Shown here one piece after another: positions 51,144 through 60,133 of a stretch of DNA of 64,000 bases (within the stretch, counting starts at the first letter, position 1; every line of letters begins with the position of its first letter). The position numbers and the translations under genes are program-made. The stretch spans positions 1-64,000 of the forward strand of contig NZ_JAFAJM010000003.1 of assembly GCF_019236175.1 (NCBI RefSeq), read 5' to 3'. The DNA comes from Chryseobacterium sp. (GTDB lineage: Bacteria > Bacteroidota > Bacteroidia > Flavobacteriales > Weeksellaceae). The notes under the pieces are model-generated. The model did no database searches. It saw only the letters and a list, made by a program, of their open reading frames with translations, and had not been told where the DNA came from.

Positions 51144-52145
51144 ATGAATGAATATGCTCGTTTTGTAACCAAGGGGTCTATTATCAAAATATTTGGAAGA
51201 GAAAAATATGAAAGTGTCTTAAAGGAATACTTACAGTACAATTCTTTTAATAAAGATATTTTCCTTGAAAATACCACGATTCACAATACCATCAAACCAA
51301 TTGAAAATGTCATTTATATATCATTCCATTTTGGTCCCTTTTTTAATATTCCTATTACGCTTTTAAGAAACAGGATTGATATAAATTTTGTTGCTTCCAG
51401 GCTATCTACAGAAAAACTGGATCGTTTCTCTCATACCATAACCAGTGAGAAACTGAATTTTGATAAAGAGAATATCCTGTTGGGGGATACGCCTACAGGA
51501 ATGAGAAAAATTATAGCAACCTTAAAAAACGGGGGAAGTGTTTTTTCTTTAATTGATACCGGAGTGGGACTTGGAGATATCAGAAAAAGCAATAATGCCC
51601 AGATTTGTGATGTGCTGAATGCTCAGTTATATGCTAAAAGTGCAATCATTCAACTGGCATTCAAATTAAAAGTTCCTGTAGTTCCTGTTTTTAGTATATG
51701 GAAAAATGATCATGCTGTGCTTAGTTTTGAGGACCCTATATATCCTTCGGATGAAACCAGCCCGCAGGAAGTAACGGATAACATATGGAAAAGATTTGTG
51801 AATCATTATCTGGTTAAATATCCTGAACAATGGGAGTCTTATCATACAGTCTATAAATTATTTGCTTTCGATGATCCGGAGTATGTCATTGATATAGAAG
51901 ATAAGAATCAGTATATAGTAGATGGTAATAACTTCGAAATTATAGAGTCTGACGGATTTATCCACATCTGTGCCTATTCAACTTTTCATATTTTCAGAGC
52001 TTCTGATAGAGTACGGCAATTCCTGAATATGACGGCCCGGGAAGGCATTACATTAAAACTCAGAGATGTCTATGAGATCCTTAAGGGAGAAGAGATTATA
52101 AGATTATTAATAGAAAATAACATTTTGGTGAAAAATGAAAATTAA
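51144..52145 (+). CDS. LpxL/HtrB-like acyltransferase fold with C-terminal winged-helix-like domain
   Basis: The first 235 of 333 residues resemble the lauroyl acyltransferase family: FHFGPFFN where LpxL has HFGNWE, GGSVFSLIDTGVG, and VPVVPVFSIW. The catalytic acidic residue of HX4E is replaced by Phe, so activity is doubtful. The last 80 residues (IESDGFIHICAYSTFHIFRA onward) read like a PqqD/winged-helix recognition domain. It may bind the leader or transfer an acyl group to the peptide. It overlaps the next gene by 11 bases. Confidence 0.7.
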   Translation: MNEYARFVTKGSIIKIFGREKYESVLKEYLQYNSFNKDIFLENTTIHNTIKPIENVIYISFHFGPFFNIPITLLRNRIDINFVASRLSTEKLDRFSHTITSEKLNFDKENILLGDTPTGMRKIIATLKNGGSVFSLIDTGVGLGDIRKSNNAQICDVLNAQLYAKSAIIQLAFKLKVPVVPVFSIWKNDHAVLSFEDPIYPSDETSPQEVTDNIWKRFVNHYLVKYPEQWESYHTVYKLFAFDDPEYVIDIEDKNQYIVDGNNFEIIESDGFIHICAYSTFHIFRASDRVRQFLNMTAREGITLKLRDVYEILKGEEIIRLLIENNILVKNEN

Positions 52146-53247
52146 TGAGAACTGCAAAATTAACTTTAATAATGTTTCCTTAGCTGATAACGGAAAGGAG
52201 CTTGTTATGGAATACGAAGGAAAGTGCTTTGTCATCAATGATTTTATATTCAGTATTATCCATTTTCTGAAAAAAGAAAATAACATAGATAGTGACAAAG
52301 TATATGAAAAATTCAGTCTGAATCAAGAGGAATTTGATTTTGTCCTAAGTAATATCGAAGAGAAGCTGCAGGTAAAAGAAACTAAAAGTAAAGGCGGAAT
52401 CTTTTTCAGGTTTACTATTTTCAGAAAAAACCATGTTAATACAATCACAGATTTATTAAAACATCTGATTCCTAAAAAGGAAAGTCATTTTTTTATGTTG
52501 TTTGTATTGATTTTTTCATTGTTTATATCAGCATTTATATTTGAAACCAATTCTGCTGTCGGGAAAAACTATTTAAAAATAACCAATAAGTATGAAGTAT
52601 TCTATCTATATCTGTCTATTTTTTTTGCATCAGTTTTTCATGAATTTGGTCATGCCTCTGCTGCCAAAAGATTTAGACTCACTCCCGGAGAAATTGGTTT
52701 TGGCTTTTTCTTCATATTTCCGGTTTTTTATTCCAATGTAACCACAATATGGACATTGGATAAAATGAAAAGAATTGTAGTCAATCTTTCAGGAATCTAT
52801 TATCAGTTAATTTTTGCAATTCTTATTTTTTTATTTGTAAAAGACACCAATTTTATCATATTATTTTTGAAGGCCAATCTGGCGATTATTATTTTTTCAT
52901 TATTACCATTTTTGAAAAATGACGGCTATTGGGTTTTATCAGATTATTTTGATTTAAAAGGACTCTACGGAAGATCTTATACATACCTGATCAGCTTATG
53001 GAGAGGAAACGAAAAATTTAATAATTTTTTATTCATCTATAGCATTATACACTTTTGTATGGTCTTTTATCTGTTGTTTACTTTCCTGCGTTTTTTCATC
53101 TTAAAAGTGATCAATATTTATACGCTTACACCAAGTCTGGAATTTGATTATTTTCTGACTGTCGGTAAATTTATTTTCAATCTTTTTATTCTCTATACAT
53201 TGAGCCTTAGATTATTAACCTTCTTTAATACTCCGAAAAATGTCTAA
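52135..53247 (+). CDS. M50-type membrane metalloprotease with PqqD-like N-terminus
   Basis: The N-terminal 80 residues resemble PqqD/RRE domains (ELVMEYEGKCFVINDFIF). Then come several transmembrane helices (residues 120-360) with the zinc motif HEFGH and the second site-2-protease motif LLPFLKNDGYWVLSD. The layout is similar in role to YydH of the B. subtilis epipeptide operon, where a membrane M50 protease sits beside a radical SAM enzyme. It probably releases or exports the mature peptide. It overlaps its neighbours at both ends. Confidence 0.85.
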   Translation: MKINENCKINFNNVSLADNGKELVMEYEGKCFVINDFIFSIIHFLKKENNIDSDKVYEKFSLNQEEFDFVLSNIEEKLQVKETKSKGGIFFRFTIFRKNHVNTITDLLKHLIPKKESHFFMLFVLIFSLFISAFIFETNSAVGKNYLKITNKYEVFYLYLSIFFASVFHEFGHASAAKRFRLTPGEIGFGFFFIFPVFYSNVTTIWTLDKMKRIVVNLSGIYYQLIFAILIFLFVKDTNFIILFLKANLAIIIFSLLPFLKNDGYWVLSDYFDLKGLYGRSYTYLISLWRGNEKFNNFLFIYSIIHFCMVFYLLFTFLRFFILKVINIYTLTPSLEFDYFLTVGKFIFNLFILYTLSLRLLTFFNTPKNV

Positions 53248-53836
53248 AGTATTTTTTATTGTTGCCGCCTTAATAGTGGGCTTTATTATCATAGATATGT
53301 TATTAACCAAAGATCAGGTTATTAACAGGAATTCTTTTTCCCTTACTGATCATGATTGTACTCTTGAGGGAAACGGAACTGTCCTTTTCTTTAATTCTGA
53401 TGACAATACCGTGAAATATCAGATTGATGACAAAACCAGAAAAACCTTTACAATTGAACAGGAAGACGGAAAGACATTGCTGTATCAGAAAGTTCGTACC
53501 AATATCTATATAAGGCTTTTTAATAGAAATCGGGAGTATCCTGTTATCAGAGTCTATTTACCCAAAGAGATGAGCAAATTTGATTTTAAGCTCTACCGAA
53601 ATGGTGATTTTATTTTTAAAGACCCGTTCAGAATAGATCAGTCTGTTTTCAGATTAGAAGGGAACGGGGATATGTTTTCTTCTTCTAAGCTAATGATAAA
53701 GCATTGTTTTCTCGAAGTACTGAAAAACGGAAGTATAAAATTGAATCAGATCAGCGGAGATGTATTGCAATACAGAATTACCGATAATGGTAATATAAAA
53801 GCATCAGGAGAATTCTTAACTAAAGAAAAATTATAA
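53240..53836 (+). CDS. Anchored beta-helix-like (DUF2807-type) protein
   Basis: The 198-residue protein has one N-terminal transmembrane helix (about 3-23) and a repetitive beta-strand region with short LEGNG, LYRNGDF, RLEGNGDMF and DNGNIKASG turns. This resembles the GIN/head-DUF2807 domain. It overlaps the membrane protease gene by 8 bases and precedes the barrel gene by 5. It is probably extracytoplasmic and could act with the protease or barrel. The family call is tentative. Confidence 0.6.
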   Translation: MSKVFFIVAALIVGFIIIDMLLTKDQVINRNSFSLTDHDCTLEGNGTVLFFNSDDNTVKYQIDDKTRKTFTIEQEDGKTLLYQKVRTNIYIRLFNRNREYPVIRVYLPKEMSKFDFKLYRNGDFIFKDPFRIDQSVFRLEGNGDMFSSSKLMIKHCFLEVLKNGSIKLNQISGDVLQYRITDNGNIKASGEFLTKEKL

Positions 53837-53841
53837 ATACT

Positions 53842-56028
53842 ATGAAGAAGACACTTATAGCAACCGGTCTTTTAGCTTCGTTATCTTTTCTGGCACAGGA
53901 AAAAGAAGTGGCAAAGGAAATAGAAAGTGTAAATATTAACAAAACTAAAAAAGCTGTTGAACAAAAAGCCGACAGAACTATTTTCGATTTTTCTGAACAA
54001 CCTAATCTCAACTCAGGTTCTTCTCTGGACGGGATAAAAAAACTTCCGGGAATGGTCGTTACAGATGTTACCGGAATGATGTATCAGGGAAAACCCCTGG
54101 CTGTTTATATGGATGGCCGCCCGCTGAATATTTCCGGAAATAATCTGAATGCTTTTTTGGAAGGACTTCCGGCAGGTTCTATTGACCGGGTGGAAGTGAT
54201 TACACAACCCGGAGCAGAATTTCCGGCAACTTCAGGAGGAGCTATTCTGAATATTATTGTAGCCAAAAGTGCCAGAAGTTACCTGACAGCTACTTATTCG
54301 GGAGGCTATCGTTTCAGTGACTACGATAAATTCAGAAGCAGATTCAATAATAGTATTGTTCTGAATTCCAGAAATAAATTATTCGGATGGCAGTTCAGTG
54401 CAGGACAAACATATGCTGAAGGATTTAGTACCGGCAAAATGGACGATTTATCAGATAATTTCAGTGATAAATATTCGAGAGGCTATTTTGCAAAAGTAGG
54501 ATTGACATTCGACCTCGGAAAAGACAGAGTATTATTCAACTATGATTTTAACAATAATAATAACGATGCCCTTTTCAATAATAACGGAATAGCACTTTAT
54601 AAGAATGAGCATTTTAACCCTTCCGCACCCGTTAGTGAAACAAATCCTGAAGGTATTGCAAAAGCATACTCCACCACAGGGAAAAATAAAAATAATAACT
54701 ATAGAAATGAGCTTGCTTTAACTTATCAGAAAAGATTTAATGATAAAAATCAAAAGCTGGATCTTAAACTGATCTACTCAGATTATTCAGGTACTTTTGA
54801 TCAGTATAGCTACTTTACAGAACCCGTTACCATTTATCAGGAAGGTAATAATGGATTTCGTCAGAATTTCTATAATTTCCGTGTAGATTATTCGCAACCG
54901 GTAAAATTGCTGGACGAAGGTAAAATTAATTTCGGAGGTTTATACGAAAGAATGGATTTTAGAACGGATAATACCGGAATCAAAAATCTGGATTACAAAA
55001 GACAAACAGCAGCAACGTATGCCGAAATCAGCACCAAATTAAAGAAATTTAGCTTTATTGCCGGTGTCCGGGCAGAAGACTATGATATTTCAGGAACGGT
55101 ATTAAATAATTCACTGACTCATTGGGATAATCTGATGCCGTTCAAAAAAACTAAAATTTTCCCTAATGCAAGTGTACAATATGATTTTGCAAGAGCAGTC
55201 TATTTTAATCTGAATTATAACAAGAAAATTTCTTTACCCGGTATATCCCAGCTGAATCCCAATAACAATACTTTGCAGTCTCCGAATGTAAATATTACCG
55301 GAAATCCTGATGTACAGCCTACAATTTATGATAACTTTGAAGCTAAATTAAGTGCTTTTAATTATGCTTTTCTTAGCTATAATGTAAGCCATGTTAAAGA
55401 TCAGGTGGTAATGTACATCGAAAGAGACGGATATAATCTTTCTCAGACCAATGTAAACATTCATCAACTGACACAGCATACATTTAATATCGGAGTTCCC
55501 TTACCGTTTCTAGTATTCAATAAACCTTTTCAGGATATTGTGAAGTTTAAATATAACCCGGATAAGATTAATTTTATTTATTTCTATGCAAGTTATCAGT
55601 TCCAGGATATTAAAGATATTCAGAATACAAAAGGGATATGGTTTTTTAATGCGGTAGGACAATTTATTCTTCCGAAAGGTATCCGGTTTTCTCCGACCCT
55701 GATGTACTCAACTAAAGGAAATTACTACCTGTTCCAGTCAACAAAACCAACAATGAATCGTGTTGACCTGACTTTAAGTAAAAAATTCAATCATGACAGA
55801 TTACAGGTTACCCTGTATGCAAACGATATTTTTAATAGCACCAGAATGTCATTTAAATCAGTAAACACAGCCAGTCCTGTGTTTCTGGATAATCGTTATG
55901 ACAGCCGAAGTTTTGGAATTTCTGTCAATTATAAAATTCCTACCAGAAACAAACTTGCAAAAGTGGATCAAAGTGTACTGAGCACCGAGAATACCAAAGA
56001 AGAAAGCAGTGAAGTGCTGAAACAGTAA
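53842..56028 (+). CDS. TonB-dependent-receptor-like outer-membrane beta-barrel
   Basis: The 728-residue protein has a signal peptide (MKKTLIATGLLASLSFLAQ), no clear carboxypeptidase-regulatory domain, a plug (about 50-150, with PGAEFPATSGGAILNIIVAK) and an OMP_b-brl_3 barrel. The barrel probably ends near RSFGISVNYKIP with an unusual 30-residue tail. It is similar in type to the receptor at 38295. It may move the mature peptide or its target across the outer membrane, or serve as immunity. It is part of the cluster 2 operon. Confidence 0.88.
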   Translation: MKKTLIATGLLASLSFLAQEKEVAKEIESVNINKTKKAVEQKADRTIFDFSEQPNLNSGSSLDGIKKLPGMVVTDVTGMMYQGKPLAVYMDGRPLNISGNNLNAFLEGLPAGSIDRVEVITQPGAEFPATSGGAILNIIVAKSARSYLTATYSGGYRFSDYDKFRSRFNNSIVLNSRNKLFGWQFSAGQTYAEGFSTGKMDDLSDNFSDKYSRGYFAKVGLTFDLGKDRVLFNYDFNNNNNDALFNNNGIALYKNEHFNPSAPVSETNPEGIAKAYSTTGKNKNNNYRNELALTYQKRFNDKNQKLDLKLIYSDYSGTFDQYSYFTEPVTIYQEGNNGFRQNFYNFRVDYSQPVKLLDEGKINFGGLYERMDFRTDNTGIKNLDYKRQTAATYAEISTKLKKFSFIAGVRAEDYDISGTVLNNSLTHWDNLMPFKKTKIFPNASVQYDFARAVYFNLNYNKKISLPGISQLNPNNNTLQSPNVNITGNPDVQPTIYDNFEAKLSAFNYAFLSYNVSHVKDQVVMYIERDGYNLSQTNVNIHQLTQHTFNIGVPLPFLVFNKPFQDIVKFKYNPDKINFIYFYASYQFQDIKDIQNTKGIWFFNAVGQFILPKGIRFSPTLMYSTKGNYYLFQSTKPTMNRVDLTLSKKFNHDRLQVTLYANDIFNSTRMSFKSVNTASPVFLDNRYDSRSFGISVNYKIPTRNKLAKVDQSVLSTENTKEESSEVLKQ

Positions 56029-56414
56029 TGCTTTCAGCAGAAGCTCCCATATTGGATATAAAACCAGAAAAAATGAAAATTGGATTAATAGAAGTTTGCT
56101 TACAAATGAACCCGGATCATCGTAACAGAGATGAAAAATTAAAAAAAATAGGATGTGAAAAAAAATTATATATCACTCTGTCAAACGGGAAAGTAGATCC
56201 GCATGAGATCATACAATTGGTAGAAATGGAAATGATACGTCCCGGTGATGTACTTATTGTTTCAAGTTTTAGTATTATTAGTCACTTCAACAGGCTGCTG
56301 GAATATTTACAGTTGTATGGAATTTATATTCAAAGTGTAAATAATGATTTTGACCTTTATCACCCGCAGGATTCGTCTTTATTTTTTAATCACTTTTCCG
56401 ATAAGGGCTTTTAA
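56028..56414 (+). CDS. Degenerate serine-recombinase-fold protein
   Basis: The 128-residue protein starts on the last base of the barrel gene's stop; an in-frame ATG at 56073 (MKIGLIEV) fits the fold better. The order of segments matches the resolvase catalytic domain: MKIG..., an RDEKLKKIGCEKKLYITLSN block, RPGDVLIVSS, then an LLEYLQLYGIYIQSVNNDFD block. But the YxRVS catalytic Ser is replaced (LIEVCL), and the DRLGRS block is FSIISH. It should be inactive and has no DNA-binding domain. It is last in the cluster 2 operon; its role is unknown. Confidence 0.7.
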   Translation: MLSAEAPILDIKPEKMKIGLIEVCLQMNPDHRNRDEKLKKIGCEKKLYITLSNGKVDPHEIIQLVEMEMIRPGDVLIVSSFSIISHFNRLLEYLQLYGIYIQSVNNDFDLYHPQDSSLFFNHFSDKGF

Positions 56415-56440
56415 TGATCATAATTGAGCGGATGTTGAAG

Positions 56441-56475
56441 AATTAAAGGCCATTTTTTGGTCTTTAATTTTTTTT
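56441..56475 (+). terminator. Terminator of the cluster 2 operon
   Basis: ATTAAAGGCCA and TGGTCTTTAAT form an 11-bp stem (one G-T pair) with a TTTTT loop, followed by a long T run. It lies about 30 bases after the last gene of the cluster. Confidence 0.8.
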
Positions 56476-56707
56476 TAAATATTTACTGAGGCCTTCGGAG
56501 GCTTATTAGGTATTAATAATAGTTTTTAAGTTTTAACTGGTTGATTATCATAGTTTAGTATTTTTACTGCATCCTGTGATTTTAAGTAAAATGAGGTTGT
56601 TTTCATCTGCATTTGGTGATATGAAATTTAAAAAGCACCCATGATCTTTAGAATATTTAAAAAAGCCGCGTTTAGTTGTAATTATAGCCTTTGGAAAGGG
56701 ATGAAAA

Positions 56708-56748
56708 AGCAAAAGCACTTTTTGAAACTTTCAAAAAGTACTTTTGCT
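56708..56748. repeat. Long hairpin before the McrC stop codon
   Basis: AGCAAAAG-C-ACTTTTTGAA and TTCAAAAAGT-A-CTTTTGCT form an almost perfect 18-bp stem. It lies 15 bases downstream of the McrC stop on the minus strand. It probably works as a transcription terminator for mcrBC, although the T run is short. Confidence 0.5.
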
Positions 56749-56762
56749 GTGATGCTGAGTTT

Positions 56763-58241
56763 TTATCCGGTCTTATCTATGAGGGGAAGATTAATCCCTA
56801 ATTTAAAGACTTTGTGATAAACTGTAATCTGATTTTCAGTCTTTTCAAATTGCTTTTTAATGTTTGCAAGTGAAAAATCCTTCAGTAAGGATGATGAGGT
56901 GTTTTCCTGTTGACCGGCATTTTGCTGATCAAGATACGGGTAGATGATCAGGCAATCTATCACTTTATCTTCTTCCCATGTATTGTTTTTACTTTTTATT
57001 TCATTAATGACCTTTTTCAGACGGGAATAGCCTGAAACCTGACGGATATCTTTATGAATATGACTTTTAGTATATTTCAGTTTATACTTCGTATCAATAA
57101 CCATTTCATAGCCCGGTTTACTGATCAGAATATCCAGATGATTTCCATAGGTACTAAACTGATAATGAATGTAGCGTTGATCCTGAGGATTAGCTTTTAT
57201 CAGCTGACAATAAAAATACAACTCGAATAATCCCGGCATGTCGATCCAGAAGGGTGGGGTTTCTATTTTTTTACGGGTTGTTTTGGTGATGTTATACGAA
57301 AAACGTTTCAGGATAAGCTGACCGATTCTGATAGCTTCTCCATATTCATTGAAGAAAGGATTTTTCCGGATATTTTTCAACTGATCCTCATTAACACCGG
57401 TACTGATGTGCTCAAAAGCCGGTCTGCAATAATTCAGAATATGTTTAAATTCCGTACCGGACGAAAATAATAGCGGATTATTCCCAATATAACTAATTGA
57501 AAACGCTAAGACCTTCTTTAAAAAACGATTCTCCAGATGATCCTCTCCGAATACCTGAAACTCACAGAAAGTGGAAGTCAGTCTGTTTTTAAAAACATTC
57601 TTTTTAATATGCGGCCCTAGCAGCACTTTTCCCTTAATCCTGCTGTTCAGGTTTTCCTGAACTTTATAATAAGACTTTTTCAGCCCTTTTCGTACAATTG
57701 TTTTTAAATGCTGTAGAAACTGTACAATAAGAAACGGCGTTAAATGATCATCTTTCTGGTCAATGCTAATAGGGTGGGCCTTCCAGTCGATCTGGATGAT
57801 CTCTTTTGAATATCCGGCTGTTTGTGGTAAAGCCATGATATCCAGAAGGATTTTAAGGTAATTGATTTCTCTGGTTTCGGCTTTTTCATTACTTTCAAAC
57901 TCTTCAGTAGCCGGTATGGAGTTTTCTTCCTCACTGAGACAGTTCTGGAAATATTGTGATAAACCCGCATTTATTTTAGGTTCTACATATATGGTTCTGC
58001 CGGTTTTTCCCAACCAGTCCACGCCCACAAAATAGCCAGCTTTGATTTCACACTGGTTTTCCCCTTTTACCACCGAAAAAGAGAAAGACTGATGATTGAA
58101 TTTTTTACTTTCCAGCGTATTAAACAGCTGGAAAGAGTCGTCATCAAGATACAACTCATCATGGATCTCTGAAAAAGGCTCTTCAGAGATGATTCTCTTT
58201 ATCAGAAAACTTTTATGTTCCGAAAGTAAAATTCCCATCAA
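56763..58241 (-). CDS. mcrC: McrC-family restriction nuclease subunit
   Basis: The 492-residue protein has the McrC N-terminal part (GYFVGVDWLGKTGRTIYVEP) and a C-terminal PD-(D/E)xK nuclease core (HLDILISKPGYEMVIDTKYK, with Asp and Lys ligands). McrC cleaves modified DNA when bound to the McrB GTPase ring. It overlaps the mcrB-like gene by 4 bases on the same strand. It is directly downstream of the RiPP cluster end, convergent with it. Confidence 0.88.
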   Translation of the reverse strand: MMGILLSEHKSFLIKRIISEEPFSEIHDELYLDDDSFQLFNTLESKKFNHQSFSFSVVKGENQCEIKAGYFVGVDWLGKTGRTIYVEPKINAGLSQYFQNCLSEEENSIPATEEFESNEKAETREINYLKILLDIMALPQTAGYSKEIIQIDWKAHPISIDQKDDHLTPFLIVQFLQHLKTIVRKGLKKSYYKVQENLNSRIKGKVLLGPHIKKNVFKNRLTSTFCEFQVFGEDHLENRFLKKVLAFSISYIGNNPLLFSSGTEFKHILNYCRPAFEHISTGVNEDQLKNIRKNPFFNEYGEAIRIGQLILKRFSYNITKTTRKKIETPPFWIDMPGLFELYFYCQLIKANPQDQRYIHYQFSTYGNHLDILISKPGYEMVIDTKYKLKYTKSHIHKDIRQVSGYSRLKKVINEIKSKNNTWEEDKVIDCLIIYPYLDQQNAGQQENTSSSLLKDFSLANIKKQFEKTENQITVYHKVFKLGINLPLIDKTG

Positions 58242-60133
58242 TTATTTATTTTCAGATCATTGATATAGGCTTTGATGTCCTTTCCGTCATGATCTCCGAT
58301 AAGAACTCCGTCTTTTACGTATTCCAGAAGAATAGGAACGACCTCATAATTCATCTTCATTCTGAAAATTTCCTCTTTTGTCTGATCAGGGCGGATATCT
58401 TCTGTTTTGGCAATAAAATAACTATGACCCAGCTGAACATCTTTCGCTTCAAATTCGCCACTTACATTTCCGTTGCTGAATAGCTGCGAAACTTTTTCAA
58501 AACCTTCTTTATTAAAATGAATATGCCTATCTTCCACCAGAGCTTCAGGTAATACATCAATAAAAGCAAAACGCCTTCTTACCGCGTAATCAATATGTCC
58601 CACACTGCGGTCTGCGGTATTCATGGTGCCGATGATGTAAAGGTTAAAAGGGAGGATGAGCTCTCTTTTACCGTCCACTTCATATACACTTTCCACTGCT
58701 TTATCCCTGTATTCAAGAGCGTAGATCAACTCTCCCAAAACAGATGAAAGATTAGCACGGTTGATTTCATCAATTATCAGAACGTACTTGTCTGACTGGG
58801 ATCCCGGAGGTGAGGGAGCAGGAGCAGGCTTATCCTTTACAAAGTTTCTGAATTTCTCAACTACAGGAAAATAATAGGATGTTCTGTGGTATACTGCCTT
58901 TGCCAGATCATGATAATTTTTTGTGTCTTCTTTTTCAGTGATATCATATTGGTAAAGTTTTATAATCTCACTGAATTTTAAACGGTCTCCCTTCCAGCCG
59001 TCACTCGAAATATGGAAGGAATTTTCTCCGATATGGGTGAGGAAAAGCTTATTGGTAAGTCTTATTTTATGATCATTGGCAATAAGTTCTTCCTCTATAG
59101 AAGTTTTGAAATCTTCAAATACTTCTTCCAGCCATACGGCAGATGAAATAGTATTGTTGTGTCGGGTATGTTCACAGGCTTTTTTGATAAAATCGCCGAG
59201 AACTTTATTTTCAGCTTCATAGATGATGCCGTTTCCGTCTTCATCCGGTTTGGCCACAATACCTCTTACAAAATCTTCATATGTGTAGCTGGGATGAAAC
59301 TGAATCAGCTTAAACTGGGGGTGATCTTTCAGTTCCTTAATATCATCTAATCCCAGTAATTGAATTGCCAGTTCTTTTGCCTGTCTGGTTTTTCCGGTTC
59401 CCGGAGGACCCTGAAGAATGATTTGTTTTTTATATTCTAAAATTCGGAGCTGATGATCCAGTTTGTTTTCACTCATATCATTTTGTTCTGTAGAAGAAGG
59501 GGTATTTTGTTCCTGAAAATAATCATAAACCTGCCATGGAAGAGTTACAATGTCGAAAACGTCTCGGTCGAGTTTTTCTTTAAAGATCTGAAGCAGATTA
59601 TGGCTGTCCTTAAACCAGTCATAGGTAAGTTCCATTTTGAAATCGTCAACATGGGTATTCAGCAGATACACCAGATGGCCTAGTTTATCTTCATTGACGA
59701 TAGTACATAAAAGTTGTGGCTGTAAACCTGCGATAAGCCTATTGGTAGCTGCTTTTTTATTATTATCCGTACATTTTCGGATCAGTTCCTTGATCTGATG
59801 GTAGGTTTCAAATAAAGGCTCTTCCTGATTTAAAGCAATCCTCTGTAAAAGTATGGAGAGTTCGGGCCAGTTTTGTTTAATCAGCTCTCTCTCTGCATTC
59901 GTAAAATATCCTTGTTTCAGAGATGAAACACATTGATCTGCTGAGCGCATAAAAAATTCATAAAAAATTTCTTTGTCCCAGTCTTCCCAGTTCTTTCCCG
60001 TACCGGCTTCCTGAATAAACTGGGGTACGTGATGGATGTAGCCTTTCTGCCATTCATCCCAAATCTCTAATTTGTCAATTAATTCTGTAAAAGTCATATT
60101 GGTTTTTAGTTTGCTGACTGCCATATAATACAT
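58238..60133 (-). CDS. mcrB: McrB-family AAA+ GTPase of a type IV restriction system
   Basis: The 631-residue protein has an N-terminal domain of about 235 residues and a C-terminal AAA+ module. The AAA+ module carries GPPGTGKT (Walker A), VLIIDEINRANLSSVLGEL (Walker B) and the McrB signature IIGTMNTADRSVGHIDYAVR. McrB recognises methylated DNA and drives McrC cleavage. The annotated start may be up to 12 residues too early; MTFTELIDKLEIW at 60097 is an alternative. The N-terminal reader domain is not a recognised SRA-type fold. Confidence 0.9.
   Translation of the reverse strand: MYYMAVSKLKTNMTFTELIDKLEIWDEWQKGYIHHVPQFIQEAGTGKNWEDWDKEIFYEFFMRSADQCVSSLKQGYFTNAERELIKQNWPELSILLQRIALNQEEPLFETYHQIKELIRKCTDNNKKAATNRLIAGLQPQLLCTIVNEDKLGHLVYLLNTHVDDFKMELTYDWFKDSHNLLQIFKEKLDRDVFDIVTLPWQVYDYFQEQNTPSSTEQNDMSENKLDHQLRILEYKKQIILQGPPGTGKTRQAKELAIQLLGLDDIKELKDHPQFKLIQFHPSYTYEDFVRGIVAKPDEDGNGIIYEAENKVLGDFIKKACEHTRHNNTISSAVWLEEVFEDFKTSIEEELIANDHKIRLTNKLFLTHIGENSFHISSDGWKGDRLKFSEIIKLYQYDITEKEDTKNYHDLAKAVYHRTSYYFPVVEKFRNFVKDKPAPAPSPPGSQSDKYVLIIDEINRANLSSVLGELIYALEYRDKAVESVYEVDGKRELILPFNLYIIGTMNTADRSVGHIDYAVRRRFAFIDVLPEALVEDRHIHFNKEGFEKVSQLFSNGNVSGEFEAKDVQLGHSYFIAKTEDIRPDQTKEEIFRMKMNYEVVPILLEYVKDGVLIGDHDGKDIKAYINDLKINN

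Larger units (their letters stand above)
56415..56762. other. 348-bp intergenic region with terminators
   Basis: It contains the cluster 2 terminator (56441-56475) and a hairpin before the McrC stop (56708-56748). No gene is seen. Confidence 0.6.

Noticed and set aside
56028..56414. An active site-specific recombinase or mobile element
   Set aside because: The catalytic Ser/Arg motifs are missing, there is no DNA-binding domain, and no inverted repeats or duplication flank the gene.
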